DNA of 64,000 nucleotides, taken from NCBI GenBank assembly GCA_947652615.1, contig CANTDX010000003.1:1-64000 (forward strand). The letters run 5' to 3'. Source of the stretch: an uncultured Dorea sp. Lineage in GTDB: Bacteria; Bacillota; Clostridia; Lachnospirales; Lachnospiraceae. Shown in pieces: positions 27,394-35,790 of this stretch; positions within the stretch are counted from its first letter, which is position 1; each line of letters begins with the position of its first letter. A program made the position numbers and the translations under genes. Below the pieces are notes generated by a model. It saw only the letters and a program-made list of their open reading frames with translations, did no database searches and had not been told where the DNA came from.

Positions 27394-28011
27394 ATGTTAA
27401 ATTATCTATGGGCAGGAATGATCCTGATTGGCATCATATTCGCCGCATTTACCGGACGGATGCCGGACATCACCAACGCCGCGCTTGATTCTTCCAAAGA
27501 GGCCATCACCCTGTGCATCACCATGATGGGGGTAATGTCATTCTGGGTGGGACTGATGGAGATCGCCGGGAAAGCCGGCATCATCCGGGCCGCCTCCAGA
27601 CGGATCCGGCCGCTGGTACGCTTCTTATTCCCCAATCTTCCGGCCGGTCATCCGGCCGAGGAACATATCACTACGAATATCATCGCCAATGTGCTGGGAC
27701 TTGGGTGGGCGGCGACTCCGGCCGGGCTTAAGGCGATGGAGGAACTATCTAAACTGGAGGAAGACCGCAGACGCGGACGGCTCCCCGGACCAGTGCGAAA
27801 ACCTGGAATTGCCAGCAATGAGATGTGTACGTTTCTGATTATTAATATCTCGTCTCTGCAGTTGATCCCGGTGAATGTGATCGCCTACCGGAGCCAGTAC
27901 GGGAGCGTGAACCCGGCGGGGATCGTAGGGGCGGGGATTGCAGCGACGGCGGTGAGTACAATTGTGGCAGTGGTGTATTGTAAGATGATGGATGGAAAGC
28001 GGAGGATATAA
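27394..28011 (+). CDS. spmA: Spore maturation protein A
   Basis: 205 residues with nucleoside-recognition (Gate) domain membrane segments: LWAGMILIGIIFAAFTGRMP, ITLCITMMGVMSFWVGLMEI, the conserved NIIANVLGLGWAATPAGL and NEMCTFLIINISSLQLIP, and a final glycine/alanine-rich segment. SpmA acts with SpmB in spore core dehydration. In relatives spmB directly follows; here it does not, and a foreign cassette begins at the stop codon. The last 40 codons are duplicated 3.5 kb downstream. Confidence 0.93.
   Translation: MLNYLWAGMILIGIIFAAFTGRMPDITNAALDSSKEAITLCITMMGVMSFWVGLMEIAGKAGIIRAASRRIRPLVRFLFPNLPAGHPAEEHITTNIIANVLGLGWAATPAGLKAMEELSKLEEDRRRGRLPGPVRKPGIASNEMCTFLIINISSLQLIPVNVIAYRSQYGSVNPAGIVGAGIAATAVSTIVAVVYCKMMDGKRRI
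27887..28006 (+). repeat. Direct repeat, left copy (spmA 3' end)
   Basis: 120 bases from ACCGGAGCCAGTACGGG to AAAGCGGAGGA that recur without gaps at 31465-31584 with two transitions (118 of 120 identical by hand alignment). This copy is the functional spmA end. It bounds the AT-rich cassette on the left. Confidence 0.95.
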
Positions 28012-28025
28012 CATCTTCCGCTTTC
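27995..28025 (+). terminator. spmA terminator hairpin
   Basis: GAAAGCGGAGGAT pairs with ATCTTCCGCTTTC (13 pairs, one G-U) around ATAAC and overlaps the spmA stop. No T run follows directly. A diverged copy with compensating base changes lies at 31573-31602. Confidence 0.7.
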
Positions 28026-28324
28026 GTAGTATTAAAAGAGGCGAAAAAGAGTTTTTAAAATATATTGAGAGGAACTGATTTTTAGGGTATACTAAGTAAA
28101 AGAATATAGTTTTTTAAGTAAGAAAGGCAATAATTGAACTGGATATTCTTGAAAAAGGATGTGAAGATTACGGATATATGTATTGCCTATTTGTCGATAT
28201 ATTTTGTAGGAGAAGATATATCCATCAGGGCATCCCGCAATACATGCTCCTGACGGGGCGGACGGACTTCGTCCGATAAAGTAGGATTATTTGGAACAGA
28301 TGATAAGTGAAGGGAATATGAGAA
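28026..28324 (+). promoter_or_regulatory. Cassette leader with promoter TTGAGA-N17-TATACT
   Basis: TTGAGA (28065-28070), 17-base spacer, TATACT (28088-28093) form a promoter for the HEPN-like gene. The same promoter stands before the DUF5688 gene at 31616-31644. The 230-base leader that follows contains a short frame, TTG at 28134 to TGA at 28253 (39 residues, beginning as NWIFLKKDVK, preceded by AAAGG), and a small hairpin CGGAC-TTC-GTCCG near 28263-28275. Whether the short frame is translated is unknown. Confidence 0.65.
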
Positions 28325-28771
28325 ATGCTGATTGCAGATAAGAGAGATTATAGGAAAGGATACGAGAAGCATTACCAGTCATATAGACGGCTTAAAGGCG
28401 AAAATGCAGATATAAACAGCAGAAGATTATTGTTGGTTTATAGTGTAGAATGCGGTTTAAAATATAAGTTATTAGATAAATGGAACGAAAAAAATCCTCG
28501 AAAAATTTTGGAAGGTACTGATGATAAGAAGAGAGATATTTTAAAGTCTCACAATCTGGAAAGAATATTAAAAGAGTTAGGACAGCAGGGAAATTTTAAA
28601 TTTCCACGATTGAAAACTGTACATAAAGGCATTGTAGATCCAGAAAGTTATCACCAGTTCTATCGATATTGTATTGAAACACAGGAAAAACAATTAGACA
28701 AGGAAGAAAAGATAGAGGCCTCGTTAAACGATATTGCCTGTTGGATTAAGGAAGGGATGAGAAGACAATGA
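28325..28771 (+). CDS. HEPN-like small protein, first gene of the cassette
   Basis: 148 residues, helical and highly charged. I do not recognise a named family. The pattern YSVECGLKYKLL (39-50) followed by SHNLERILKEL (75-85) resembles the core of HEPN domains, and Arg70-x5-His76 (RDILKSH) fits the R-x4-6-H catalytic motif of HEPN ribonucleases. Start: ATG at 28325 with AAGGG ten bases upstream; an in-frame stop directly precedes. Its stop overlaps the start of the next gene (ATGA), so the two are translationally coupled and probably form one system. Base composition is clearly AT-rich compared with spmA. A toxin or effector role is inference; it could also be a non-catalytic HEPN adaptor. 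Confidence 0.65.
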   Translation: MLIADKRDYRKGYEKHYQSYRRLKGENADINSRRLLLVYSVECGLKYKLLDKWNEKNPRKILEGTDDKKRDILKSHNLERILKELGQQGNFKFPRLKTVHKGIVDPESYHQFYRYCIETQEKQLDKEEKIEASLNDIACWIKEGMRRQ

Positions 28772-31395
28772 TGTTATATACATGGAAAGACATAGAAAGA
28801 GAACTGTTGTTGAATAAAAGTAAATGGCAGGGGGTAATTTCTGATAGTGAAATATATACTGATGAAGTAATTATTCGTATAAAAAAAGGGCAAACGGAGA
28901 CATCTGCTAAAAAAATATTATTGCAGATTTTTGGAAAAAAATATGATGATAAAAAAATATTTCTGGATTTACCGGGTGAGTGTTTAGATGTGTCTTTTGA
29001 AATTGATGAAGATGAGAAAAATGATAGCGTAGCCACACCACTTTTTAGGAATGTTTTATATCAGAAGACAGCATATTATAGTGAATTGATAGAAAAAGAA
29101 TTACCGGGAGTGCCTGTTCTTGCTTTTCATTCATATAAGGGAGGGGTAGGACGAACATTATCTTTATTGGCTTTTATTAAAGCATGGTCTGAGTTGAATA
29201 ATTTGGAGAATACCCAAAAGCTTCTTATCGTTGATGCGGATATTGAAGCACCAGGAATTACGTGGCTTACTATGAAGCAGGAGGAAGCGTCATTTAGCTT
29301 TTTGGATCTTTTGGAAGTTACGCAAGAAAAGGATAATGTGAATGAAATTATTGAATTAATTGCAGATAAAGTATTGGAATCAATTGTTAAAATAGAGACA
29401 GAGCGGGGACGGGTAGAGCATATTGTTTTACCAACGTATAGATACGTAGAACAATTGCTTGATATGTACGCAAGCCCTGAAAGTCTTGCGATTAGTTATA
29501 ATAAAAAATATATATTAGCGGAAGTTTTGTCAAAATTAGGAGAGAAGGTAAATGCAGGATTAGTGTTGATTGACTTGAGGGCGGGCTTAAGCGAATTTTC
29601 GGCGCCGCTGCTTTTTGATCCTAGGGTAAAAAAATATCTTGTGACATCGACGTCTTACCAGTCTGTTAAAGGAACAGGGATACTTTTACAGCAGTTAAGC
29701 AAAGGTCTGCCATTGAATGAAAATTCTAAAATACCGGAAGTTTTACTGACAATGGTGCAAAATGGAATGAATACGGATGAAATCATTAGTGAATTAATTG
29801 CCGTTTATCATCCTAATATAGTCGAAGGCGATGATTCTATAATGGATGATATAGTGACGGAACTTCCATTTGCAAGTGAATTAGTGCACTTAGAAACATT
29901 ACCAAAAATAATGTCAAATTTAAGTGGCAGGGATTTTTACAAAAATATTTCTGAAATTGTTAAAAATAGTTATATGGTTTCCGGGGAAACAAAAGGTGAT
30001 AATTTAAAGGTATCAAGAAACAAAGTAATAAATAATATACATGAGTTTGCAGCAAACCAAATTACGGCGGAAGGGAATGGAACATTTGAAGTATTAATGA
30101 CAGAGTCAATTCAAAATTTAATCAGAAAGTATAAAAATAGTATTCCAAACACAGTAATTATGGGTGCGAAGGGATCTGGTAAAACATTTTTATATAGAGA
30201 AATATTAAGGGATCAATATTGGGAAAAGTTTGTTGAACGTATGAGTAAAAATGATCCGGTATTAAAAGGTTTGAGTGGCGGTAAATGCATATTGGCAGTT
30301 CCTCTTTTGGCTTCAGGAAATGCTGGAGGATTTCCCGATGTTATAAAAAATGCCATAACGGGTTACAACCAATGTGGAACGAAAGGGAAAATTAGTAATT
30401 CAGTATATGTGGACAGTAAAGATATGCTGTTAACGTATGTAAGAGAATACCATGATATTTTAGAGTGGAAAGAAATATGGAAAAAAGTTATCTTAAATGC
30501 ATTTGATACAATATATCCGTCGTTGGTAGAACTTGAGGAAGAATTGCAGTATAAGCATATAAAGCTTGTATTTTTATTAGATGGGCTGGAAGAGATTTTT
30601 GAGCATACAATATCGTCGGAAAACGAGAAAAACGCGATCAGGGCATTGTGCAGAGATTTGCTGGACGAAGTGAAAATAGCTTATCAGAATATGGGTCTTA
30701 TGATATTTTTGAGAAAAGATATGGCGCGGGATTCATTAACAATTAATTATGAACAATTTTATTCTTTATACCGTGCTGTTGAATTGCAATGGTCAAATAC
30801 GGAAGCGTTAAGATTGGCGGCATGGCTGACGAGTCAGGCTGTACCAGATTTTTATCAGGAAAATATACCAATTGAAATGGCGCCAGGAGAAGTAATTGAA
30901 CAGACACTTAATAGATTATGGGGGGTTAAGCTGGGAAAGCCAACATCTAATGAAGCATATTCTTCAAGATGGATTTTGGCGGCATTATCAGATTTTAATG
31001 GACAGCTACAGGCGCGAGACATTATTAGATTTTTGGAAAAAGCAACTGAACATGTAGGTAAAGCAGTGTATGAAGACAGATATTTGATGCCGATAGAAAT
31101 CCGAAAGGCGGTTTCAGATTGCTCTAATGATAAGATTGGCGAAATAAGAGATGAAATTAAGGCGCTGGGGCCGATTTTTGATAAATTAGAACATGCATCG
31201 GAAGAAAAAAAGGTTTTGCCGTTTTCGACGGATACGTTTAGTCTTTCTCAGGCAGAAGAAAAGATCATGAAACAGGAAGGCTATTTAAAAATAGATAATG
31301 ACCGATATTATTTGCCGGAAATTATCAGACATGCTTTAAAATTCAAATATGAAAAAGGCGCGCGTCCAAAGGTACTTTCTTTGTTACTGAAATAG
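28768..31395 (+). CDS. KGGVGR-motif ParA-like ATPase fused to a second P-loop ATPase
   Basis: 875 residues. Residues 1-115 form an N-terminal domain of unknown fold. A ParA/MinD-like ATPase follows: deviant Walker A HSYKGGVGRT (121-130), KLLIVDADIEAPG (151-163) and GLVLIDLRAGLSEFS (264-278). In normal ParA/MinD the last motif position is K-G-G-x-G-K-T; here Arg replaces the Lys. A second canonical P-loop GAKGSGKT (466-473) with Walker B-like LVFLLDGLEEI (600-610) and IFLRKDM (646-652) resembles STAND or KAP-type NTPases. The C terminus (about 780-875) is helical and may be a winged-helix. No membrane segment. The KGGVGR variant ATPase is a known but uncharacterised group. With the HEPN-like partner it looks like a sensor/effector defence pair; that is inference. 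AT-rich: 22 G+C in the 60 bases at 29521-29580, against 39 in 27601-27660 in spmA. Confidence 0.8.
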   Translation: MMLYTWKDIERELLLNKSKWQGVISDSEIYTDEVIIRIKKGQTETSAKKILLQIFGKKYDDKKIFLDLPGECLDVSFEIDEDEKNDSVATPLFRNVLYQKTAYYSELIEKELPGVPVLAFHSYKGGVGRTLSLLAFIKAWSELNNLENTQKLLIVDADIEAPGITWLTMKQEEASFSFLDLLEVTQEKDNVNEIIELIADKVLESIVKIETERGRVEHIVLPTYRYVEQLLDMYASPESLAISYNKKYILAEVLSKLGEKVNAGLVLIDLRAGLSEFSAPLLFDPRVKKYLVTSTSYQSVKGTGILLQQLSKGLPLNENSKIPEVLLTMVQNGMNTDEIISELIAVYHPNIVEGDDSIMDDIVTELPFASELVHLETLPKIMSNLSGRDFYKNISEIVKNSYMVSGETKGDNLKVSRNKVINNIHEFAANQITAEGNGTFEVLMTESIQNLIRKYKNSIPNTVIMGAKGSGKTFLYREILRDQYWEKFVERMSKNDPVLKGLSGGKCILAVPLLASGNAGGFPDVIKNAITGYNQCGTKGKISNSVYVDSKDMLLTYVREYHDILEWKEIWKKVILNAFDTIYPSLVELEEELQYKHIKLVFLLDGLEEIFEHTISSENEKNAIRALCRDLLDEVKIAYQNMGLMIFLRKDMARDSLTINYEQFYSLYRAVELQWSNTEALRLAAWLTSQAVPDFYQENIPIEMAPGEVIEQTLNRLWGVKLGKPTSNEAYSSRWILAALSDFNGQLQARDIIRFLEKATEHVGKAVYEDRYLMPIEIRKAVSDCSNDKIGEIRDEIKALGPIFDKLEHASEEKKVLPFSTDTFSLSQAEEKIMKQEGYLKIDNDRYYLPEIIRHALKFKYEKGARPKVLSLLLK

Positions 31396-31464
31396 GTATT
31401 GGTTTAGAATCTTATGAAACTGTTAGAAGATAAGGAATTTTTAGTCTTAGCTTGACACTCCCGC

Positions 31465-31584
31465 ACCGGAGCCAGTACGGGAGCGTGAACCCGGCGGGGG
31501 TCGTAGGGGCGGGGATTGCAGCGACGGCGGTGAGTACGATTGTGGCAGTGGTGTATTGTAAGATGATGGATGGAAAGCGGAGGA
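31465..31584 (+). pseudogene. Direct repeat, right copy: spmA 3' fragment
   Basis: A 120-base copy of the last 40 codons of spmA without the rest of the gene. It differs from the left copy at two positions (one Ile-to-Val codon change, one silent). It is not an expressed gene; it marks the right edge of the cassette and probably is either the displaced original spmA end or a copy brought in with the insertion. Confidence 0.92.
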
Positions 31585-31602
31585 CGTGAGTTCTTCGCTT
31601 TT
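31573..31602 (+). terminator. Diverged copy of the spmA terminator hairpin
   Basis: GAAAGCGGAGGAC pairs with GTTCTTCGCTTTT through 13 pairs including wobbles, followed by ATTTAAAA. Compared with the copy at 27995, the apical T-A pair has become C-G, and other changes keep pairing, so the stem has been maintained. Confidence 0.7.
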
Positions 31603-31615
31603 ATTTAAAAGATTG

Positions 31616-31644
31616 TTGAGAAACTAAGTTTTTTAGGATATACT
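31616..31644 (+). promoter_or_regulatory. Promoter of the DUF5688 gene (copy of the cassette promoter)
   Basis: TTGAGA (31616-31621), 17-base spacer, TATACT (31639-31644). Hexamers and spacer length equal those at 28065-28093, and the flank TTTTTTAGGATATACTTAGT is clearly related. Confidence 0.75.
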
Positions 31645-31669
31645 TAGTCAAAGACTTCGCGGCAGTCGC

Positions 31670-31720
31670 CAAATGTGCATGCAAGCATGCCCGCTTGGCC
31701 CGTTGCTCGCGGGAATAAAC
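31670..31720 (+). repeat. Dispersed repeat, copy 1
   Basis: CAAATGTGCATGCAAGCATG followed by CCCGCTTGGCCCGTTGCTCG, then CGGGAATAAAC. It recurs at 40853-40895 with an 8-base deletion between the two GCATG words and a few substitutions. Here it forms the 5' leader of the DUF5688 gene. Confidence 0.8.
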
Positions 31721-31732
31721 GGAGGTATGAAA

Positions 31733-32737
31733 ATGGCATATAAGGAATTTGTCAGCGAACTGCAAAAAAAGCTTGAGGAAAAGAAACAAGAGCTGGGTTA
31801 TAACAAAATGACCTTCTTAGGGGATGGAGCCACATCGGCTGATGCGAAGGAGCTTACTATTATACGCGAAACAAACATCAAATATCACAAAACGGAGTCA
31901 GATGTGCTAATTGGTGATTATATCATCCTGCACCAATATGACGGTAAGAGAGAGCAGATATGCAGATTTGATTGTGAACAGTTATACCAGGAGTATGAAG
32001 AAGGCGGCTGGGAGGCTGTGTGGGAACAGATTCTTTCTTCGATCGACGCCAGCAGAAAATTCATGGAACTGGAAATTATAGATCTGATTGAAAAAAATGA
32101 GTATGACCTGTTAAAAGACAAGCTTTTTATCCGTCCGCTGAATTTCAACGACCACCGATATGAACTGAAAAACCATATTTACAGGCGCATCGGCGATATG
32201 GTGCTGGTTCTCTATATTCTTGCAAGTGATGAAGACGACGGCAAGAGACATGATGTATTGTCTGTTAAGGTGCCCAGATCCTCAATGCAGGCATGGGGAA
32301 TAGACAAAGAAGAAGTGTGGGAGAATGCGATGAGCAATACATACATCATGGCGCCGCCGCGTATATACTTAAATGCGATGGACTTAGTAAACCCGCCTTA
32401 TCACAGAGGCGCGTTTATGGCGCTGAATAGTGATATCACTTCTCTTTCACCGCTTGCAGTGCCGACTGTGACAACGACATCGCAGATAAACGGAGCAATC
32501 GCCATGTTCTATCCCGGAGTAATGAAGCGTATAGCAGAGCTTTTCGGAGACGATTATTATATAGCTTTCACGGGCACCAGCGAAGCCAGACTTCATAAAA
32601 AAGGCACGATACAACCACGGAATATACTAATGCGGATCAAGCAGATGAATAAGACATTCGATCCGGCAGATATCCTGACAAACAAGGTCTATATGTACGA
32701 AACAGCGAATCAAAAACTGAGGCAGCTAGAGCTATAA
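31733..32737 (+). CDS. DUF5688 family protein
   Basis: 334 residues from the ATG at 31733, seven bases after GGAGG. An N-terminal helix (AYKEFVSELQKKLEEKKQEL) precedes a mixed domain with the conserved LFIRPLNFNDH, VLYILASDEDDG and LMRIKQMNKTFDP segments that I associate with DUF5688, a family widespread and often multi-copy in Lachnospiraceae. Function unknown; no catalytic motif, signal peptide or membrane segment is visible. It has its own promoter, a copy of the cassette promoter, and could be an element-associated or ancestral gene of this locus. Confidence 0.75.
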   Translation: MAYKEFVSELQKKLEEKKQELGYNKMTFLGDGATSADAKELTIIRETNIKYHKTESDVLIGDYIILHQYDGKREQICRFDCEQLYQEYEEGGWEAVWEQILSSIDASRKFMELEIIDLIEKNEYDLLKDKLFIRPLNFNDHRYELKNHIYRRIGDMVLVLYILASDEDDGKRHDVLSVKVPRSSMQAWGIDKEEVWENAMSNTYIMAPPRIYLNAMDLVNPPYHRGAFMALNSDITSLSPLAVPTVTTTSQINGAIAMFYPGVMKRIAELFGDDYYIAFTGTSEARLHKKGTIQPRNILMRIKQMNKTFDPADILTNKVYMYETANQKLRQLEL

Positions 32738-32767
32738 ACTTGTGAATACACTGGCCGCAGTTTTTTT

Positions 32768-32798
32768 AGAAGCGGAGAGGGTAAGACTCTTCGCTTCT
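32768..32798 (+). terminator. Hairpin after the DUF5688 gene
   Basis: AGAAGCGGAGAG pairs with CTCTTCGCTTCT with one G-T pair, loop GGTAAGA. No T run follows on the plus strand. The stem sequence resembles the spmA-type hairpins (GCGGAG / CTTCGCTT). Confidence 0.55.
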
Positions 32799-32816
32799 TA
32801 ATCTTCTGCCCAGGCT

Positions 32817-33680
32817 TTATCCCTTGACCGCCCCGTTCGTAACTCCATTGATAATCTGCTTCTGTGCGATCAGATAGAAGACCAACATCGGCAAAAGCGC
32901 CAGAATATACGAAGCAAACGCCAGATTATAGTTCGTGCCGAACTGTGACTGGAACATCATCTGCGCTAACGGCAAGGTAGTATCTTTCCCATCCCCGCCG
33001 CTTAACATTACCAGAGGAAGCAGCACATCATTCCATGCGGCAAGCGCTGTCAGAACGGCAACCGTGGCATGCATAGGCTTCAGGAGAGGAAAGATGATCT
33101 TCCAGAAGACACTCCATGTATTAGCGCCATCGATATACGCCGATTCCTCCAGACTGATTGGAATATTCTTCAGATACCCCACATACAACAAGGTATTCAT
33201 CGCCATATTAAAAACGATATACAGAAAGATTACACCAATCTTATTGTCCAGATGGAAGAAAGCCATCTGCTTTACCAGCGGAAGCATCAGCATGGAAAAC
33301 GGAACAAACATAGCGCTGACCAGATAATAATAGAAGAATTTATACACCTTCTTATGCTGCATATTTCTGGCAATCGCATAGGAAACCATAGAACTCACAA
33401 GCACGCAGGCAGCCACACTGCACACGGTAATGATCAGGGAATTCCCTGCTGTGTGCCAGAAATCAGTCACGCGGATCGCCTCTGAAAAATTAGAAAGACT
33501 CCACTGTTTAGGAAGCGCAAGCGCGCCTGCGATATCATTTGTCATCTCAGAGGGCTGCTTGATCGCAATAACGAAAGCCATATACAACGGAACCAGAATT
33601 GCTATCCCTAACACCAGCAAAAGAATTGTCATTGGCCATCTCTTATTCTCTACTTCTTTCAATTGTTCTCCTTTTCTCAT
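32817..33680 (-). CDS. Sugar ABC transporter permease (MalG type)
   Basis: 287 residues with six membrane segments and the EAA loop EESAYIDGANTWSVFWKIIFP that contacts the ATPase. It is the second permease of a carbohydrate uptake-1 (CUT1) importer. Its start overlaps the stop of the first permease by one base. No ATPase gene is present; CUT1 systems in Firmicutes commonly share one MsmX-type ATPase encoded elsewhere. Confidence 0.93.
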   Translation of the reverse strand: MRKGEQLKEVENKRWPMTILLLVLGIAILVPLYMAFVIAIKQPSEMTNDIAGALALPKQWSLSNFSEAIRVTDFWHTAGNSLIITVCSVAACVLVSSMVSYAIARNMQHKKVYKFFYYYLVSAMFVPFSMLMLPLVKQMAFFHLDNKIGVIFLYIVFNMAMNTLLYVGYLKNIPISLEESAYIDGANTWSVFWKIIFPLLKPMHATVAVLTALAAWNDVLLPLVMLSGGDGKDTTLPLAQMMFQSQFGTNYNLAFASYILALLPMLVFYLIAQKQIINGVTNGAVKG

Positions 33681-34543
33681 CAGAGCTGCACCTCCCTCTT
33701 ATTCAAAACTTTCAACTGGAATGCGGAAATTGCCACGATCAATATAAAATAGATGACCGAGTTGGCGCTTTGCAGTCCAAATTGATTGCCCGTCAGACCA
33801 TTTCTGTAAATCAACATAGAAATAGACGTGGTTGACTCTGCCGGACCTCCCGAAGTCAGAGACATGATCTGGTCAAATACCATAAGAAAGTTCCTCATGC
33901 AAAGAACCATATTGATCGTGAAAAACGGAGCAATCAATGGAAATGTAATCTTCCAGAAATTGTTCCATCCACTGGCGCCGTCAATCGCACTGGCTTCATA
34001 CACATCCTCCGGAATCGTCTGTAACCCGGAAATATAAATAATCGTGTTAAATGCGATCGACTGCCACGCCACACAGATCACAATTCCGATCCACGCCGTT
34101 TCCGGCTTCCCAAGCAGGCTGCTGCTCAGACCTTCCCATCCCAGAGATTTCCCAACCGCAGGAATTACAAAAGTAAATAAGAAGTTAAAAATATAACCTA
34201 CGATCAATCCCCCCAGAATATTCGGCACAAAATAAAGACCTCTCAGCGCTCCCTTGAAATGAATCTTTGAATTCAGCCCCAGGGCAAGGATGATACTGAT
34301 AACATTTACCAATATCGTAGTTATGACCGCGAACTTGAACGTGAACATATATGCATTCATTACCTGGGCATTCTGAAAAAGCTTCAGGTAATTCTTAAAA
34401 CCGATAAAATCATAGATTCCAAATCCTTTGGAATTCGTCAGGCTGTAAAAAAAGCCGCAGAACAACGGGATTGTATGGAAACAGAAAAATATAATGACTA
34501 TCGGCAGGCTCATTGACATAAATATCTTATCTTTACTCTTCAT
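33680..34543 (-). CDS. Sugar ABC transporter permease (MalF type)
   Basis: 287 residues, six membrane segments, with the EAA motif PEDVYEASAIDGASGWNNFW. Pairs with the downstream permease to form the membrane channel of the importer. Fourteen bases after the binding protein gene. Confidence 0.93.
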   Translation of the reverse strand: MKSKDKIFMSMSLPIVIIFFCFHTIPLFCGFFYSLTNSKGFGIYDFIGFKNYLKLFQNAQVMNAYMFTFKFAVITTILVNVISIILALGLNSKIHFKGALRGLYFVPNILGGLIVGYIFNFLFTFVIPAVGKSLGWEGLSSSLLGKPETAWIGIVICVAWQSIAFNTIIYISGLQTIPEDVYEASAIDGASGWNNFWKITFPLIAPFFTINMVLCMRNFLMVFDQIMSLTSGGPAESTTSISMLIYRNGLTGNQFGLQSANSVIYFILIVAISAFQLKVLNKREVQL

Positions 34544-34557
34544 TCTTCTGTACCTCC

Positions 34558-35790
34558 CTATTCTTCATGTGCATCCTGCCATGTTGTGTTAAATTGTCTG
34601 AACAGCTTATCCTTATCACCGTCGATCATATATGTCTGGATTGTAGCAGGCACTTTCATCTCAGACGGATAATATGCCTGCGGTGAGGACACGATATTTC
34701 CTTCCTCAAAGTCTTCTACAACCCCTTCCATCGCCTCCGGGAATTCAAACTCACAGTCGATAGCCGGAATTCCGAACTGATCTTCCATGTACATGTTTAC
34801 ATTCTCCTGAGCCGTAAGAAATTCAAGGAAACGGACCGCTTCTTTTGGCTGTTTACTGCTCTTTGTGATCGAAAACATCAAGTCTATGCTGGCGCAAAGC
34901 CGGTTATCCTGCGCATCATCCATTGCCGGAAAGGGGAACATCCCAAGATTCATCTCCGGGTTTGTCTGGAGAATCATAGGAATAGCCCAGTTTCCCTGCA
35001 TATACATGACGGATTCCCCATTCGCGAATCCGACGGTAGCATTATTATAATTGAAAGAGAATACATCTCCCTGACTGTAATCATTCAGCTTCAGAATTCT
35101 TCTCAAAGGCTCGTCATAAGCTTCCTCAAAGGACTCTGTTTTGTCCGTCACATTCTGATAAAAATCCGCAGTTGTAAAATTCCCGGCAAGAGGATTCCAC
35201 GCGCTGTTAATCGTCCAATCTTCCTTATAACCAAGGTAAAATGGCGTCTCCCCGGCATCCTGTATCGTCTCACAGACTTCTGTCAACTCCTGCCATGTCG
35301 TTGGAACGCTAAGTCCAAGTTCCTCGAATTTATCTATGTTATACATGATCCCGGTCACATTCGCCGCAAAAGGCATTGCATGTACTTTTCCATCCATCCC
35401 CTCCATATCAGCCAACATCTGGATATAGGACGGTTTTACTTTTTTGATGATATCGGAATCTGTCAAATCTTCATATATCTCCGCCTTAGCATAATCCACA
35501 TAGGTCTGTGTAGCATCCAGTCCTACGATATCCGGCGGATTCCCTTTGACCATACGGGCTTTTAATATCGCATAGGCGTCGCCGGGCGAATTAACATATA
35601 CCTTGATATCCGGATTCTCTTTCTCGAATTTTGCACCTAATTCCTGAAAGATTTCTACGGATTCCGGTTTGAATACAAATACTTCTATTGCTTTTTTGTC
35701 CGAGTTTTCACCCCTGGAACACCCTGCGCCTGTGACCGCACAAAGGCTCGCGGTCAGGACTGCGGCAAATACTCTTTTGAACGTCTTCAT
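34558..35790 (-). CDS. Sugar ABC transporter substrate-binding lipoprotein
   Basis: 410 residues. Lipoprotein signal with lipobox TGAGC (cysteine near residue 24), then a type 1 solute-binding fold (family SBP_bac_1/8) with IEVFVFKPESVEIFQELGAK at the start. Collects the sugar outside the membrane. Its start overlaps the glycosidase stop by four bases, so substrate is probably an alpha-glucoside matching that enzyme. Confidence 0.92.
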   Translation of the reverse strand: MKTFKRVFAAVLTASLCAVTGAGCSRGENSDKKAIEVFVFKPESVEIFQELGAKFEKENPDIKVYVNSPGDAYAILKARMVKGNPPDIVGLDATQTYVDYAKAEIYEDLTDSDIIKKVKPSYIQMLADMEGMDGKVHAMPFAANVTGIMYNIDKFEELGLSVPTTWQELTEVCETIQDAGETPFYLGYKEDWTINSAWNPLAGNFTTADFYQNVTDKTESFEEAYDEPLRRILKLNDYSQGDVFSFNYNNATVGFANGESVMYMQGNWAIPMILQTNPEMNLGMFPFPAMDDAQDNRLCASIDLMFSITKSSKQPKEAVRFLEFLTAQENVNMYMEDQFGIPAIDCEFEFPEAMEGVVEDFEEGNIVSSPQAYYPSEMKVPATIQTYMIDGDKDKLFRQFNTTWQDAHEE

